Both the position numbers and the translations under genes were made by a program. Source: an uncultured Lachnospiraceae bacterium (GTDB taxonomy: Bacteria > Bacillota > Clostridia > Lachnospirales > Lachnospiraceae). Taken from it: 64,000 bases of DNA. The notes below the pieces were generated by a model. It had not been told where the DNA came from. It saw nothing but the letters and a program-made list of their open reading frames with translations, and searched no databases. The stretch is from positions 1-64,000 of the forward strand of contig CAKRJH010000013.1 in assembly GCA_934351255.1 (NCBI GenBank). The letters run 5' to 3'. Positions within the stretch are counted from its first letter, which is position 1; every line of letters begins with the position of its first letter. This document shows, one piece after another, positions 16,406 to 24,630 of this stretch.

Positions 16406-16590
16406 ATGAAATTTTCGCACAAAATGCCGAATTTATCGGTGTTTTCGATGCGGGTCAGGCCGCTTTATATTGAAAAAATGCACTTTTCTGGTATAATAAT
16501 GAACATAAACAGGCGGTTGCATCGGTGATGGAACTGACCGGAGATGTAACGCAGTATGAATCTGTAGATGCGGGTGCATCACAGAGATAG
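16402..16590 (+). pseudogene. C-terminal remnant of an unidentified gene, with an internal stop
   Basis: One frame reads VNEIFAQNAEFIGVFDAGQ, AALY, a TGA stop at 16471-16473, then KNALFWYNNEHKQ and AVASVMELTGDVTQYESVD before TAG at 16588-16590. Residue composition looks like real protein on both sides of the stop, so this is probably the tail of a decayed gene. I do not recognise the family. Confidence 0.4.
16470..16497 (+). promoter_or_regulatory. Candidate promoter upstream of TasA-like genes 3-6
   Basis: TTGAAA (16470-16475) and TATAAT (16492-16497) are separated by 16 bases. It could drive the downstream operon, but a terminator at 16602-16638 stands in between, so read-through or another promoter is needed. 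It also lies inside a gene remnant and could be fortuitous. Confidence 0.5.
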
Positions 16591-16601
16591 AGTGAAAAAC
16601 A

Positions 16602-16638
16602 AAAAAGGTCATGGAAGATAGTTTGCCATGGCCTTTTT
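16602..16638. terminator. Bidirectional terminator upstream of TasA-like gene 3
   Basis: AAAAAGGTCATGG pairs with CCATGGCCTTTTT around an eleven-base loop, with one G-T pair. A-rich and T-rich flanks let it work on both strands. It isolates the downstream operon from the remnant region. Confidence 0.85.
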
Positions 16639-16699
16639 AACTAGGAATAATAAAGAAGTATCCGTGAATGCGCATAGAGGAGGTGAGCGTCAGCATATT

Positions 16700-17584
16700 A
16701 TGGGATCACGACGAGAGGAAGGACATACCAGAACACTTAAGAGCAGATTTATGATCGGCCTGCTGGCGCTGTTTATCACGCTGCTCGCCATTGTTTCGGC
16801 AACGTATGCATGGTATATTTATAATACACAGCGCCATACCACGGATGTGCGTATGGCGGCCGGTGCAGGAGCCAATCTCCAGATCAGCAGCAGCTTTTCC
16901 GGTGAGTATGGTTCGGCTGCGGTGCTGGACAGTTTTCAGGGGCAGCTCTGGCCGGTGTCGACGAACCGGATCCGGGGGGGATTCCAGAAGGCATCCCGTT
17001 TCGTGGCATCGGGCTCCGGCAAATACGATATGGTGGCGGATCAGTTCCGGGGCAGCGATGCCAGCGAATATTACCACACCAGTATGTTTTTGCGGACCAA
17101 TGGTTCGGATACGGATATTTATGTGTCGGACATCGGATATGAGGACCGGGACGTGAAGAAGCCGATCTCCACGGCGATCCGTGTGGGAATGGTGGTGCAT
17201 GAGCCGGGAGAGAACGGCAAGATAAAGCAGGAATATATCTTTGCAATCAATGATGCGAAGAATCCGGAAGCGGATTACAATACAGCGACCGGCCAGGAAG
17301 GCTATGTGCTGGACAGCAGCAAACAGGACGGCACGACGGTGGCATTTTCCCCATACACGGCCGATGCGTATTGTCTTTATGACAGCGACAGCGGCAAGGT
17401 GACTCTGAGGAATACTTCGGAGAAGCTGTGTACGATCTCCGGGGATGGACAGGGCAAGCCCGGTGTTCCGGTGCAGATCGAGGTCTATATCTGGCTGGAG
17501 GGATGCGATGAAGACTGTACGGCCAATCTCTGTGGAGAGAATCTGAACCATGTGGCCGTGTCTTTTGCCGGTGTGACAAAGTAA
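16700..17584 (+). CDS. Secreted TasA/CalY-like protein 3 with SipW-type signal peptide
   Basis: The protein is 294 residues from ATG 16700. A basic lead (TRTLKSRFMIG) is followed by LLALFITLLAIVSATYAWYI, the SipW-class signal region. The mature part has PISTAIRVGMVV and ends VYIWLEGCDEDCTANL then VAVSFAGVTK, the family's C-terminal strands with two cysteines. The reading frame extends to 16628, but that ATG lies inside the terminator. AGAGGAGGTGA at 16676-16686 is the best ribosome site, rather far (13 bases) from ATG 16700, so the start is uncertain. It is the first gene of a tight run that continues to 25302. It is likely a fibre or matrix subunit. Confidence 0.72.
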   Translation: MGSRREEGHTRTLKSRFMIGLLALFITLLAIVSATYAWYIYNTQRHTTDVRMAAGAGANLQISSSFSGEYGSAAVLDSFQGQLWPVSTNRIRGGFQKASRFVASGSGKYDMVADQFRGSDASEYYHTSMFLRTNGSDTDIYVSDIGYEDRDVKKPISTAIRVGMVVHEPGENGKIKQEYIFAINDAKNPEADYNTATGQEGYVLDSSKQDGTTVAFSPYTADAYCLYDSDSGKVTLRNTSEKLCTISGDGQGKPGVPVQIEVYIWLEGCDEDCTANLCGENLNHVAVSFAGVTK

Positions 17585-17630
17585 GAAGAGTAAACAATAT
17601 GAGTAATATGAAGGAACAGGAGGTGAGTGC

Positions 17631-18470
17631 ATGGAGGATGTAAAGAGTCTTCGGCGGAACATGGTCATGTCGATCGTGGGACTGCTGTTATTTCTGGTAT
17701 CTGTGACCGGCGTGACCTATGCCTGGTTTACCTTGTCCGGCCGCGCTCACACGAATGTGACTCCGATGGGAGGCGCGGTGGGCGACGGCGATGCGCTTCT
17801 TTCCATCAGCAGTTCCCACAGCGGGCCGTTTGACCGGACCTGCAGTCTGGTGCACGCCGGGGATGCGGATGCATTGAAACCGCTTTCTACTGCCGATCTG
17901 GATGATTTTTTCCGGGTCGTGCTGCAGAATAAACAGGGGATGGCATTGTCCTATGAGAATGCCACATCCCGCGTGGATCAGGACACCATGCATGGCACTG
18001 TCTATCTGAAATGTGAGGGCAGAGCCTGCGATATTTACTGGAATCCGGATCAGCTCCGGCTGGGAAGTGACCCACAGGCACTGGCGGCCATGCGGCTGGG
18101 ACTGAAGATCACCTCACAGGCCGGCACAGACACATATATCATGAAGCTGGATTCTCTGGGGAATACCTCGGGAGCCGGGGAAAAGCTCACCGTTCCGAAA
18201 AAGGATACGGTGGTCTCGGCGGTTTCCGATTCCGGCAGTGCCACGTATGTGAAGGATCCGGCATCGGATGTATCGCAGTATATGGCGAAGACGGCGGGAA
18301 AAGACCGGTACAGTGCCGGTCAGGAGAGATTGCTCCATCTGGAAGCAGGAGAGATCGCTTCGGCGGAATACTGGCTGTACCTGGAAGGCTGCGATGCCGC
18401 CTGCATCAACAGTGTCCAGAAGGTGGATTCTGATGTGATGCTGGCGTTTGCCGGGGTAAGTACAGATTGA
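17631..18470 (+). CDS. Secreted TasA/CalY-like protein 4 with SipW-type signal peptide
   Basis: The 279-residue protein starts with VKSLRRNMVMSIVGLLLFL and then TGVTYAWFTLSGRAHTN, the SipW-class signal region. LAAMRLGLKITSQ and the C-terminal YWLYLEGCDAACINSVQ, with VMLAFAGVSTD at the end, are the shared landmarks of the locus. CEGRACDIYW in the middle adds two cysteines, so a disulfide-stabilised domain is possible. GGAGGTGAG seven bases before the ATG is a strong ribosome site. It lies 46 bases after gene 3 and 46 before gene 5. It is probably a structural subunit exported and cleaved by the neighbouring SipW peptidase. Confidence 0.75.
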   Translation: MEDVKSLRRNMVMSIVGLLLFLVSVTGVTYAWFTLSGRAHTNVTPMGGAVGDGDALLSISSSHSGPFDRTCSLVHAGDADALKPLSTADLDDFFRVVLQNKQGMALSYENATSRVDQDTMHGTVYLKCEGRACDIYWNPDQLRLGSDPQALAAMRLGLKITSQAGTDTYIMKLDSLGNTSGAGEKLTVPKKDTVVSAVSDSGSATYVKDPASDVSQYMAKTAGKDRYSAGQERLLHLEAGEIASAEYWLYLEGCDAACINSVQKVDSDVMLAFAGVSTD

Positions 18471-18516
18471 TTATATAACATATGTTGTGAAGTGAAATAC
18501 AGAAGGGAGGGATGGC

Positions 18517-19386
18517 ATGAAACGGCATTTCAGGAACTGGTTCCTGGCGGTGACGTTTGTGACCGCGCTGTTTGTGACGGTGTTTGCCACCTATGCCTGG
18601 TTCTCTTCCAATAAAAAGGTGGAGACCGGGACGGCGACGGCGCGCACGGGCGAGGAGACGCTGCAGCTGGAACTCAGTGAACAGGGAGGTTCCCGGTTTA
18701 AGGATCAGAAGACGGTACAGATCACACAGGTGAATCAGACCGATGCCGGTACGTTGCTGCCGGTCTCCTCGGCGGATCTGGAGACCTTTGTCAGTGCACC
18801 GGTGACGGTGGCGGGCAAGGCGAAGTCTTTCCGGAAGGTATCCGGGGAAGAGGGCCTTTATCATGGAAGACTGTATCTGAGAGCGTCAGGGAAGGGCTGG
18901 AATGCCGGTACCAGACTGAAGTTGTATCTGGAGCAGAGCGATGCGGTGCTTGGCCAGGCATCGGACGGCATGCTGCTACATGCGTCCCGTCTCGGATTGA
19001 AATTTCAGGCGGAAGGTCAGAAAAAGCAGATGACGATCCTGCGGCTGAGCAACGACAAGAATCCGGATGCAGACCGTGCGTTCAATACGGTGGTAGACGG
19101 AAAGACGCTGGGAGAGGATCAGGTGCTCGGCTATGCGGATGGCAGTGTCAAAGCAGTCAGCGATCCAGGCGCGTCACTGAAGGATTATACGGTGACCTGG
19201 GGGAAGGACACGGCGAAGATTCCGAACAAAGCCCTTTGCACCATGACACTGAACAAGATCTATACACTGGATGTCTATTTTTATCTGGAGGGCTGCGATC
19301 CGGACTGCTCCTCGGCGGTCTCCTTTGATGCAGCGAATCTACACCTGGCATTTTATGGTATGATCAGTCAGGAGGGCAGCAGATGA
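18517..19386 (+). CDS. Secreted TasA/CalY-like protein 5 with SipW-type signal peptide
   Basis: The 289-residue protein has a very short basic lead (MKRHFRNW), a hydrophobic stretch (FLAVTFVTALFVTVFA) and TYAWFSSNKKVETGTA, the SipW-class signal region. The mature part contains LHASRLGLKFQ and ends VYFYLEGCDPDCSSAV followed by LHLAFYGMISQ, matching the family strands with paired cysteines. AAGGGAGGGATGGC precedes the ATG. Its stop overlaps the start of gene 6 by four bases (ATGA), so the two are translationally coupled and may be made in fixed proportion. Confidence 0.75.
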   Translation: MKRHFRNWFLAVTFVTALFVTVFATYAWFSSNKKVETGTATARTGEETLQLELSEQGGSRFKDQKTVQITQVNQTDAGTLLPVSSADLETFVSAPVTVAGKAKSFRKVSGEEGLYHGRLYLRASGKGWNAGTRLKLYLEQSDAVLGQASDGMLLHASRLGLKFQAEGQKKQMTILRLSNDKNPDADRAFNTVVDGKTLGEDQVLGYADGSVKAVSDPGASLKDYTVTWGKDTAKIPNKALCTMTLNKIYTLDVYFYLEGCDPDCSSAVSFDAANLHLAFYGMISQEGSR

Positions 19387-20210
19387 CAGACAGGAAGACA
19401 CGACAGGAGATCCGGCCGGGTGACGACAGGAAGTCCTGTGGCCGGGATGCCAGACAGAGGCTGTATCTCTCTCTGATGCTGGCGGTGATCGCGCTGGTCG
19501 CTGTGACGGCGGCGACGGTGGCGTGGTTTTCCATTGCAGACCGGACCCGGGTCAATACCATGGGGCTGGATATTGTAGCGGATGTGGAGATGCGCATGGA
19601 TCTCGATCAACATGACACGATCGATCAGTATGTGCACACGCTGTCCTTTGAGGATATTGCGCAAAGGATCCGGCAGGACAAAGGATTTTCGCCGGGGGAG
19701 ACTCCCCTGGATCCGGTGACGACGACAGATCTTAAGACATTTACCGGGGAGGATGGTACCGTGGTTGCCGATGACAGCGGATCCTATCTGGAATTTACCC
19801 TGCATTTTATGGCAGCCAAAGATATGATCGTCCATCTGACCAGTGCGGACAGTCAGGACGGCAAGGGAGATGGGACGAAGATTGGATCGGACGTGGCGGC
19901 ACTGCCGGAGGCGATGCGGATTTCCTTTAGCACCGACGGCAAACATTGGATTTACGATCCGGGACGCGGTGACAGCGCCAACGAAAATGGCACGATCACT
20001 ACTTTTGGACTGGCATCCCGGGACGAGATGAAGCTGTCGGAACACAATGCCATGTTCTCCCTGAAAGAGGGGCAGGACAATGCGGTAAAGGTGCACATAT
20101 GGCTGGAGGGGACGGATCCCCGGTGTACGGATGCACTCAAGAAGGCCAGATACAGCATCCGGATGCGGTTTACAGGAACAGATATGGACGGAAAGTCCTT
20201 TACTGAATAA
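19383..20210 (+). CDS. Secreted TasA/CalY-like protein 6 with SipW-type signal peptide
   Basis: The 275-residue protein has a longer basic lead (about 30 residues, ending RDARQRLYLS) before LMLAVIALVAVTAATVAWFS, a slightly altered form of the Y-A-W-F signature (V-A-W-F). The mature part has LPEAMRISFS and ends KVHIWLEGTDPRCTDAL then IRMRFTGTD, the family landmarks with one cysteine. It overlaps gene 5 by four bases and has AGGAGGGCAG as ribosome site. The signal peptidase gene follows after 17 bases, which ties substrate and protease in one operon. Confidence 0.74.
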   Translation: MTDRKTRQEIRPGDDRKSCGRDARQRLYLSLMLAVIALVAVTAATVAWFSIADRTRVNTMGLDIVADVEMRMDLDQHDTIDQYVHTLSFEDIAQRIRQDKGFSPGETPLDPVTTTDLKTFTGEDGTVVADDSGSYLEFTLHFMAAKDMIVHLTSADSQDGKGDGTKIGSDVAALPEAMRISFSTDGKHWIYDPGRGDSANENGTITTFGLASRDEMKLSEHNAMFSLKEGQDNAVKVHIWLEGTDPRCTDALKKARYSIRMRFTGTDMDGKSFTE

Positions 20211-20227
20211 ACGAGGGAGAAAACATT

Positions 20228-20989
20228 ATGAAAAAAGCAGGAAAAGTTATTGTAAGTGTGTTGTTATGGGTGGTCATTCTGGTGGCGGCACTGTATGCGT
20301 TTACCACGATGGCGACCAGGGACAATCAGAATGTATCCAGAATCCTGGGGTATACCCCGCTGGTGGTACAGTCTGATTCCATGTCACCGACCTTTGAGAA
20401 AGACGATATGATCTTCATCCGCAAATGTGATCCGGCGGATCTCAAGGAAGGCGACATCATCTGTTTCCACACACTGATCGACAATCAGTATGCGCTCAAT
20501 ACCCACCGTATTGAGAAGATCGATGAGTCGATGGGAGATGCCAGAAGTTACACGACCCGCGGTGACAACAATCAGGCTGCAGATCAGCACATCATCTCTG
20601 ATGGCGACATTGTGGGTATCTATGTGGGACATCTGCCAAAACTGGGCAAGGTCATGAATTTCCTGTCCGGCAGTGTGGGATTCCTGGTAGTGATCGTGAT
20701 CCCGATGCTGTTGTTCTTTATCTATCAGGTATACAATCTGATCATGATCAACATCCGCCTCAAGAGAGCGGTCGCTGTGGAAAATGCGCAAGCGGCAGAG
20801 AAAGCCAGACTAGAGGCGCAGGAGGCTGCCGGAGCAGACAGTGAGACTGCCAGAAAAGAGGCGCAGGAGAAACTGGAGGAGGCGCAGAGGATGCGCGAGG
20901 AGGCTGAGGCAATCCGTCGTCAGGCTCAGGAGGAACTTGAAAAGGCCAGACAGGCCGGCACGCAGGGCGAGGAGGATACGAAATCATGA
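20228..20989 (+). CDS. sipW: SipW-class signal peptidase I with C-terminal coiled coil
   Basis: This 253-residue membrane protease has an N-terminal membrane segment (VIVSVLLWVVILVAALYAF), the nucleophile in SDSMSPTF, and NTHRIEK where ordinary bacterial signal peptidases carry the catalytic lysine. Ser-His is the hallmark of the SipW/ER type that matures TasA-like proteins. TRGDNN follows. A second membrane segment (residues about 148-172) leads to a cytoplasmic tail of about 75 residues, rich in Glu, Ala, Arg and Gln and clearly coiled-coil (EAQEKLEEAQRMREEAEAI). Typical SipW proteins have only a short tail. The tail could contact the coiled-coil protein at 22655. It directly follows its probable substrates. 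Confidence 0.88.
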   Translation: MKKAGKVIVSVLLWVVILVAALYAFTTMATRDNQNVSRILGYTPLVVQSDSMSPTFEKDDMIFIRKCDPADLKEGDIICFHTLIDNQYALNTHRIEKIDESMGDARSYTTRGDNNQAADQHIISDGDIVGIYVGHLPKLGKVMNFLSGSVGFLVVIVIPMLLFFIYQVYNLIMINIRLKRAVAVENAQAAEKARLEAQEAAGADSETARKEAQEKLEEAQRMREEAEAIRRQAQEELEKARQAGTQGEEDTKS

Positions 20990-22614
20990 GTGAATTTTTG
21001 AAATTTGCCTATGAACTGCTTTCCCAGGTGGTCTACAATCTTGCAGCAGTGCTTGCGGCACTTTTCAAGCTGGTGATCATCGGCTGGGTGGAATATTTTG
21101 AGATCTTTAAGACATATATCGGAACATTGAGTGTGACCGGAAAGATCTTATCGGTGATCCTCATGCTGGTCCTGGTGGCGATCCCGGTCCTCATTGTGGT
21201 GCTGATCGTTCGTCATCTGATGCTTCGCCATCAGCTTCGGCATGATACCGCGGACAATTCCGAACTGTACCGGGAGATCGGCCGGCTGAACAAACAGGTG
21301 CTGACCCTGATGGATGAGAAGAACAGCATCCTGGCGCTCAAGGTCAATGCCATGGGCGGGACAGAGCGCATTCCGTACGTGGGAGCCTCTGCGCTGGTGG
21401 ATGACGGGATCCCGACGGTGGGCAATGTGACGGGAAACGCAGCATCTGCGGAGACGGCAGCAACCGCCGGAGTCCCCGTGGCAGCGGCTCCCGGTACCGT
21501 GGTCAAGGCGGTGCTCGAGGACAAGCCGGAGGTGGCACACCGTTTTCCGAAACTGCAGTTGGTGGACGAGAAGTATGCGGATTATGTGGCACCACAGTTT
21601 AACAATGCCATTACGCTGGAAGAGTTCGTGGAGAATTACCGGCTCTTTGCGGCGAGCCAGCTTGGACTGTATTATACGCCGGAGATCATCCGCCGTTTTG
21701 TCTCCGGTATGGCGGCCAGCAAGCTGTTGATCCTGGAGGGTATCTCCGGTACCGGTAAGACCAGTCTTCCGTATTCCTTCAGCCGTTATATGAACAATCC
21801 GGCCACGATCGTATCTGTGCAGCCGTCTTTCCGTGACCGTACCGAACTGCTGGGATATTTCAATGAGTTCTCCAAGCGGTTCAATGAGACTGAGTTCCTG
21901 CGTGCCCTGTACGAAGCCAATTACCGTCAGGAGCCGACGATGATCGTCCTCGACGAGATGAACCTGGCGCGTATCGAGTATTATTTTGCAGAGATGCTTT
22001 CCATTCTGGAGATGCCGAGCCGGGATGAGTGGGTGCTGGATCTGGTGCCGACTGCCTGGAAGGGGGATCCTGTCAAACTGGAGGAAGGAAAGATCCGTGT
22101 GACAGAGGGTACCTGGTTTATCGGTACCGCCAACAACGACGATTCCACCTTTACCATTACCGATAAGGTCTATGACCGTGCGATGCCGATCGAGATCAAT
22201 GAGAGGGCAGAAGCCTTTGAGTGTGAACCACAGCCGGCCTGTGAGATCACGACGGAGCATCTGCTGTATCTGTTCCAGAAAGCGAAGGTGGAATATCCGA
22301 TCAGTGAGGAACTGATGGAAAAGATGCAGAAGCTGGACAAGTATCTTCAGACCAGATTCAAACTATCTTTCGGAAACCGTATTATGAAGCATATGTATGA
22401 CTTTATTCCGGTGTATGTGGCCTGTGGAGGTACCGAACTGGATGCCATGGATTACATTATAGCGAGAACGGTTCTGAAGAAGTTCGAGAGTCTGAATGTA
22501 AATTTTGTGCGCGATGAGATCACCGGTCTGATCAGTTACATTGAAAAGACATTTGGCGCAGAGGGAATGAACGACAGCAAGGATTACCTCAGAAGAATAC
22601 AGAATCTGTATTGA
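20986..22614 (+). CDS. Membrane-anchored McrB-like AAA+ ATPase
   Basis: The 542-residue protein has two N-terminal hydrophobic segments (about 14-35 and 50-76), a short coiled coil (YREIGRLNKQVLTLMDEKN), a low-complexity Ala/Thr/Val linker, and a C-terminal AAA+ module from about residue 205. Walker A is GISGTGKTS, Walker B MIVLDEMNLARIEYYF, and a sensor follows at FIGTANNDDST; DEMN is typical of the McrB/MoxR-like clade. McrB relatives drive restriction nucleases, but no nuclease lies here. Tethered to the membrane between two signal peptidases, it may power assembly or secretion of the TasA-like proteins. ATG 20986 overlaps the peptidase stop. Confidence 0.8.
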   Translation: MSEFLKFAYELLSQVVYNLAAVLAALFKLVIIGWVEYFEIFKTYIGTLSVTGKILSVILMLVLVAIPVLIVVLIVRHLMLRHQLRHDTADNSELYREIGRLNKQVLTLMDEKNSILALKVNAMGGTERIPYVGASALVDDGIPTVGNVTGNAASAETAATAGVPVAAAPGTVVKAVLEDKPEVAHRFPKLQLVDEKYADYVAPQFNNAITLEEFVENYRLFAASQLGLYYTPEIIRRFVSGMAASKLLILEGISGTGKTSLPYSFSRYMNNPATIVSVQPSFRDRTELLGYFNEFSKRFNETEFLRALYEANYRQEPTMIVLDEMNLARIEYYFAEMLSILEMPSRDEWVLDLVPTAWKGDPVKLEEGKIRVTEGTWFIGTANNDDSTFTITDKVYDRAMPIEINERAEAFECEPQPACEITTEHLLYLFQKAKVEYPISEELMEKMQKLDKYLQTRFKLSFGNRIMKHMYDFIPVYVACGGTELDAMDYIIARTVLKKFESLNVNFVRDEITGLISYIEKTFGAEGMNDSKDYLRRIQNLY

Positions 22615-22654
22615 TGGGGCGTGATCAATCAACAGACAGCGGGAGAGTATATGT

Positions 22655-24610
22655 ATGGCAGATACAATAGATGAGTTATATTCCAAATACACGAGCAGTG
22701 TCGAGGAAGCCCTGGGGGATGACAGGTATTTTCAATATCTGTTTGAGATGATCCAGGCCAGCGACAACAAACTGGAGCAGACCTACCGTGTTCTCCACAA
22801 GGTGGTGGACGAGAGCTGGCTGACCGTGGTGGAGGAGGGCATTGAGGCCATCTTCAATATTGTGGACAAGCCGAGACGGTTTATCAAGAACAGTGAGGAG
22901 GTCGTACCGGTCGCCCTGGCCAAGAAGATCACAGCAGACAGTGTGCGTCATCTCAGCCAGAACACACAGTTTATTGAGACCAATGCTGCGGGGGAAATGC
23001 AGCCAACGCGTATCCTGAATGTGACGACAGAGGAGAGCTATGATCTGTATGAAAACCGGTTTGTTTATCATCTGATCCAGCGGCTGTTCTCCTTTGTGGA
23101 CAAGAGAACGGATGTTATTTTCTGGCAGACCGGCGATGAGACCTGCAATGTACTGAATATGGAGAGCAAGATTGATGATGCCTACGAGCAGATCTCCTAC
23201 AAGGTGGAGATGACCATCAGGAACAAGCAGAGCCTGGTGGAAAACGATGCCGATAACATGGGTGTCTTCAAGCGGATCGACCGTGTGAGACGTATGTCCC
23301 GTGTCCTGCGCACCAGTTCGTTTTGTGATATCATGAATGGCTGTGCCAAGGTACACAGTCCGATCCAGCGTACCAATCTGATGATGAAGGATCCCAATTA
23401 CCGGACCTGTTACAAACTGTGGCAGTTTATCGAGGGATATGATGAGGTCGGATATAGCATCGAGGAACAGGATTCTGCGATGGAATTCGATGAGGAATAC
23501 CTCTTACAGATGTATATCAATGTGATCACGAATTATACGGTCTTTAAGAGTCTGATCGAGTCGGATCCGCGTAAGATGTATGAGATCGCCACAGAGAAGA
23601 AAGAGCCGGTCAGACCGAAGTTCGTCAAGGAGATCAAGGAAGAGATCGTGGAGAGCCGGGACATTCCGGAGGTGGAAGTCCGACAGGTATTTGTAGAGGA
23701 AGTGACCCAGGCACAGCTCGATGCGGAGGCCGCGCTGGAAAAGGAGAAACAACACAGCCAGGAACTGGAGCAGTCTCTCTGCGATATGCAGTTCTCTCTT
23801 TCCGATATGCAGTGGCAGATGGACTCCATGAATGAGCAGATGCAGGAACTGTCCGATCTGCAGGCGCAGGCGGAGGAAGAAAAGCTGGCGTGTATGGATC
23901 AACTGACTGCGGAGACGAAGGCACATCAGGAGACCAGAGATGCGATGGAGAGGGCACTGCAGGAGGCAAAGCAGACCTTAGAGCAGACACAGGAACGGGC
24001 TGACGCGAAGATAGCGCAGACCAGAGCAGATGCTGAGCGCGAGATCGCACAGGCGAAAGAGAATGCGGAGGAAGAGACTGCCCGGATCAGAGAAGAGGCG
24101 GCCAGAGAGATCGCACGGGCAAAGGAAGAGACTGCGCAGACCAAAGAGGATGCAAAGTGTGAGATTGCCCGTGCGAAGGAAGAAGCCGAGACGGACACCG
24201 CGCAGGCCAGAGCGGAAGCAGACCGATGCAGAAGGAACATGGATGAAGCATTGATCCAGGCCAGAGACAGCCAGGAGCGAGAGACTGCCGCTGTGCAGGA
24301 AGCACAACAGAATGCGCAGACGGTAAGGCAGGAGGCAGTACAGCAGATCCGGGAATGCCGTGCGGAGGCGGATGCGCAGATCGCCGGTGCCAGAAAAGAG
24401 GCGCAGGAGACCATCGAGGCCATGCGCCGGGAGATGGAGGAGACCATCGAACAGATCCGCAGGGAAGCGCAGGAGGTGGTGGACGATGCGCTGCGCCGTG
24501 AGGAAAAGGCCATCGCCCGCGCGGAGGCAAACTCTCTGAGCCATTATATCCTGCACGCCCTGCAATCCGGCAGGGAGCGCAGAAAACCGACAGATGAAGA
24601 CGAAAAGTAG
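22655..24610 (+). CDS. DUF2357-like protein with long coiled-coil tail
   Basis: The 651-residue protein has an N-terminal globular part (about 1-330). Its pattern, with WLTVVEEGIEAIFNIVDKP and then SYDLYENRFVYHLIQRL, resembles DUF2357, the usual partner of McrB-like ATPases. In known pairs DUF2357 is joined to a PD-(D/E)xK nuclease; here I see no such motif. Instead, residues about 355-640 form an almost unbroken Ala/Glu/Arg/Lys/Gln coiled coil with eleven-residue-like repeats (variants of AREEAEREIAQAKE). No signal peptide is seen, so it is cytoplasmic. It probably works with the AAA+ protein encoded just upstream, as an adaptor or scaffold. The DUF2357 assignment is from pattern and context. 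Confidence 0.6.
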   Translation: MADTIDELYSKYTSSVEEALGDDRYFQYLFEMIQASDNKLEQTYRVLHKVVDESWLTVVEEGIEAIFNIVDKPRRFIKNSEEVVPVALAKKITADSVRHLSQNTQFIETNAAGEMQPTRILNVTTEESYDLYENRFVYHLIQRLFSFVDKRTDVIFWQTGDETCNVLNMESKIDDAYEQISYKVEMTIRNKQSLVENDADNMGVFKRIDRVRRMSRVLRTSSFCDIMNGCAKVHSPIQRTNLMMKDPNYRTCYKLWQFIEGYDEVGYSIEEQDSAMEFDEEYLLQMYINVITNYTVFKSLIESDPRKMYEIATEKKEPVRPKFVKEIKEEIVESRDIPEVEVRQVFVEEVTQAQLDAEAALEKEKQHSQELEQSLCDMQFSLSDMQWQMDSMNEQMQELSDLQAQAEEEKLACMDQLTAETKAHQETRDAMERALQEAKQTLEQTQERADAKIAQTRADAEREIAQAKENAEEETARIREEAAREIARAKEETAQTKEDAKCEIARAKEEAETDTAQARAEADRCRRNMDEALIQARDSQERETAAVQEAQQNAQTVRQEAVQQIRECRAEADAQIAGARKEAQETIEAMRREMEETIEQIRREAQEVVDDALRREEKAIARAEANSLSHYILHALQSGRERRKPTDEDEK

Positions 24611-24630
24611 AGAGTGAAACGCAAAGAGTT

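Noticed and set aside
16628..16699. ATG 16628 as start of TasA-like gene 3
   Set aside because: That ATG lies inside the loop and right arm of the terminator at 16602-16638, and the extra 24 residues would spoil the signal peptide.
21148..22260. 370-residue minus-strand frame opposite the McrB-like ATPase
   Set aside because: It is a shadow of the plus-strand AAA+ gene, which has all the ATPase motifs.
20986..24610. McrBC-type restriction system
   Set aside because: No nuclease motif or DNA recognition domain is present, the ATPase is membrane-anchored, and both neighbours are signal peptidases.
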